Source of the DNA: Leeuwenhoekiella palythoae
Lineage (GTDB): Bacteria > Bacteroidota > Bacteroidia > Flavobacteriales > Flavobacteriaceae
Length of the DNA stretch: 64,000 bases
Assembly (NCBI RefSeq): GCF_900130045.1
Contig: NZ_FQXT01000003.1
Coordinates: 1-64,000, forward strand
Direction of reading: 5' to 3'
The stretch's first letter is position 1. Each line of letters starts with the position of its first letter. Made by a program: the position numbers and the translations under genes. Shown here piece after piece: positions 62,527 to 64,000 of the stretch. The notes under the pieces were generated by a model. It had not been told where the DNA came from and ran no database searches. It was given only the letters and a program-made list of their open reading frames with translations.

Positions 62527-64000
62527 ATGGGAAATACTGTACTAATAATCGTAGGTGTCATCTTAATAGCAGGCACACTGGGATTTTTACTAGCAAAATT
62601 GCTAGAGAAAAATAATGCCTCGCAAATCGTTAGCAACGCAAAAAAAGAAGCGGCTAATATTGTAAAGGAGGCTAAAAATGAAGGAGAGTCTATCAAGAAA
62701 GATAAGATCCTTCAAGCTAAAGAAAAATTTATCGAGCTTAAATCTGAGCACGAAAAAGTGATTCTTTCTCGCGATAAGAAAATAAACGATGCTGAAAAAC
62801 GTACTCGGGATAAGGAGTCTCAAGTGAGCAGCGAACTTGCCAAAAATAAAAAGCTGAACAAAGAGATTGAGGCTAAGGTAAAAGACTATGACGACCGCTT
62901 AGAATATCTTGATAAACGTCAGGCAGATATAGACAAACTACACGCAAGTAAGGTACAGCAGCTGGAGGTGATTTCCGGACTTTCTGCAGATGATGCTAAA
63001 GAGCAATTGGTGGAGTCGCTTAAAGACCAGGCCAAAAGTGATGCGATGGCGTTCATTCAGAATGCTATGGAAGAAGCTAAGCTTACCGCAGAGCAAGATG
63101 CTAAAAAAGTCATCATTAACACCATTCAGCGTATTGGTACTGAAGAAGCAGTAGAAAACTGTGTTTCTGTATTCAACTTAGAAAGTGATGATGTAAAAGG
63201 TAGAATTATTGGTCGTGAAGGCCGAAACATTCGCGCGATCGAAGCGGCTACCGGTGTTGAGATTATTGTTGATGATACTCCAGAGGCGATCATACTTTCT
63301 TGTTTTGATAGCGTGCGTCGAGAAGTTGCGAGACTTTCTTTACACAAATTAGTGACCGACGGTCGTATTCACCCGGCACGTATTGAAGAAGTGGTTAAGA
63401 AAACCACTAAACAAATTGAGCAAGAAATTGTTGAAGTAGGTAAGCGTACGGTAATTGATTTAGGTATTCACGGATTACATCCGGAATTGATCAAAGCTGT
63501 GGGTAGAATGAAATACCGTTCTTCTTACGGGCAAAACTTATTACAGCACAGTAGGGAAGTAGCAAAACTTTGTGCTACGATGGCCGCAGAATTAGGTGTC
63601 AATCCTAAACTCGCTAAACGCGCCGGACTCTTGCACGATATAGGTAAAGTTCCGGAAACCGAAAGTGAAATGCCGCACGCACTATTAGGTATGGAGTGGG
63701 CTGAGAAATACGGTGAGAAACCTGATGTGTGCAATGCTATTGGAGCCCACCATGATGAGATCGAAATGAAAACGTTGCTAGCGCCTATTGTTCAGGTGTG
63801 TGATGCGATCAGTGGAGCCCGACCTGGAGCGAGACGTCAGGTGTTAGATTCGTACATTCAGCGTTTAAAAGACCTTGAGGATATCGCTTTTGGATTTGCT
63901 GGAGTTAAGAAGGCTTACGCGATTCAAGCGGGTAGAGAGTTACGTGTAATCGTTGAAAGTGAAAAAGTAAATGACGAGAAAGCATCAGCCTTGTCTTTTG
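62527..64000 (+). CDS. rny: Ribonuclease Y (3' end outside window)
   Basis: ATG 62527 opens a frame without stop to the window end (491 codons; the full protein is about 520). N-terminal membrane helix ([20 protein letters not shown]), a long coiled coil (about 25-200), KH domain with [15 protein letters not shown] (about 220-235), and an HD domain ([29 protein letters not shown]). It is the endonuclease that starts mRNA decay at the membrane. Only the last roughly 30 residues are missing. Confidence 0.95.
   Translation, partial: MGNTVLIIVGVILIAGTLGFLLAKLLEKNNASQIVSNAKKEAANIVKEAKNEGESIKKDKILQAKEKFIELKSEHEKVILSRDKKINDAEKRTRDKESQVSSELAKNKKLNKEIEAKVKDYDDRLEYLDKRQADIDKLHASKVQQLEVISGLSADDAKEQLVESLKDQAKSDAMAFIQNAMEEAKLTAEQDAKKVIINTIQRIGTEEAVENCVSVFNLESDDVKGRIIGREGRNIRAIEAATGVEIIVDDTPEAIILSCFDSVRREVARLSLHKLVTDGRIHPARIEEVVKKTTKQIEQEIVEVGKRTVIDLGIHGLHPELIKAVGRMKYRSSYGQNLLQHSREVAKLCATMAAELGVNPKLAKRAGLLHDIGKVPETESEMPHALLGMEWAEKYGEKPDVCNAIGAHHDEIEMKTLLAPIVQVCDAISGARPGARRQVLDSYIQRLKDLEDIAFGFAGVKKAYAIQAGRELRVIVESEKVNDEKASALSF

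Noticed and set aside
1-64000. CRISPR arrays, tRNA or rRNA genes, transposases, prophage
   Set aside because: I looked for regularly spaced repeats, cloverleaf-like sequences and typical mobile-element proteins in the intergenic stretches and found none.

Overview
The window looks like a chromosomal segment of a member of the Flavobacteriaceae (Bacteroidota). The support is the low GC, promoters of the TTTG-N(~20)-TAnnTTTG type, many SusC/SusD-type and TonB-dependent outer-membrane proteins, lipoproteins, hybrid two-component systems, a zapA - 6S RNA - ribonuclease Y block, and CydAB of the short Q-loop type. Species was not determined. I saw no tRNA, rRNA, CRISPR array, transposase or prophage.

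Layout. 1-5.1 kb: a short SSB, then an AraC-type regulator followed by a co-directional cluster (two small cupins, hexapeptide acetyltransferase, Cys-nucleophile alpha/beta hydrolase, NAD(P)-binding protein) closed by a 48-nt near-perfect palindrome. 5.1-27.9 kb: a polysaccharide utilization locus. Two full-length hybrid two-component sensors (HTCS) on the minus strand bracket GH43 exo-beta-1,3-galactanase-like enzyme, SusC, SusD, a DUF5000-type binding lipoprotein, a DUF4998/DUF5013-type gene broken by an in-frame TGA, and a large FG-GAP/VCBS lipoprotein; a GH30 enzyme follows. The GH43 type and the GH30 together suggest a type II arabinogalactan-like beta-1,3/1,6-galactan as substrate (inference). 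27.9-40.3 kb: cytochrome bd oxidase, a sterol-desaturase-family membrane protein, DinB-like protein, LpxR-like protein, SulP transporter, TilS, DsbD and a CocE/NonD hydrolase. 40.3-41.1 kb: a short membrane ORF and an unusual non-coding stretch with two copies of a minus-strand hairpin RNA element. 41.1-49.5 kb: GH13 lipoprotein, FAD/NAD(P)-binding protein, YifB/ComM ATPase and a two-domain M16 peptidase. 49.7-53.3 kb: an Nramp-fold transporter lacking the metal-binding motifs, tightly coupled to pxpABC (5-oxoprolinase). 53.3-54.5 kb: a solitary AT-rich gene with a C-terminal nucleoside 2-deoxyribosyltransferase-like domain, flanked on both sides by structured non-coding DNA; it looks like a mobile cargo cassette with a possible defence or nucleotide-signalling role. 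54.5-64 kb: third cupin paralogue, TSP3-repeat lipoprotein, cysteine desulfurase, TonB receptor, M23 peptidase, then zapB-like - zapA - 6S RNA - rny (rny runs off the end).

Best leads: the cassette gene at 53.4-54.4 kb with its nested palindromes; the tandem hairpin RNAs at 40.69-40.89 kb, whose two copies differ by a compensatory base-pair change and whose pairing is complete only on the minus strand; the Nramp homologue with GPGT in place of DPGN next to 5-oxoprolinase; and a terminator-like hairpin in the leader of the second HTCS.
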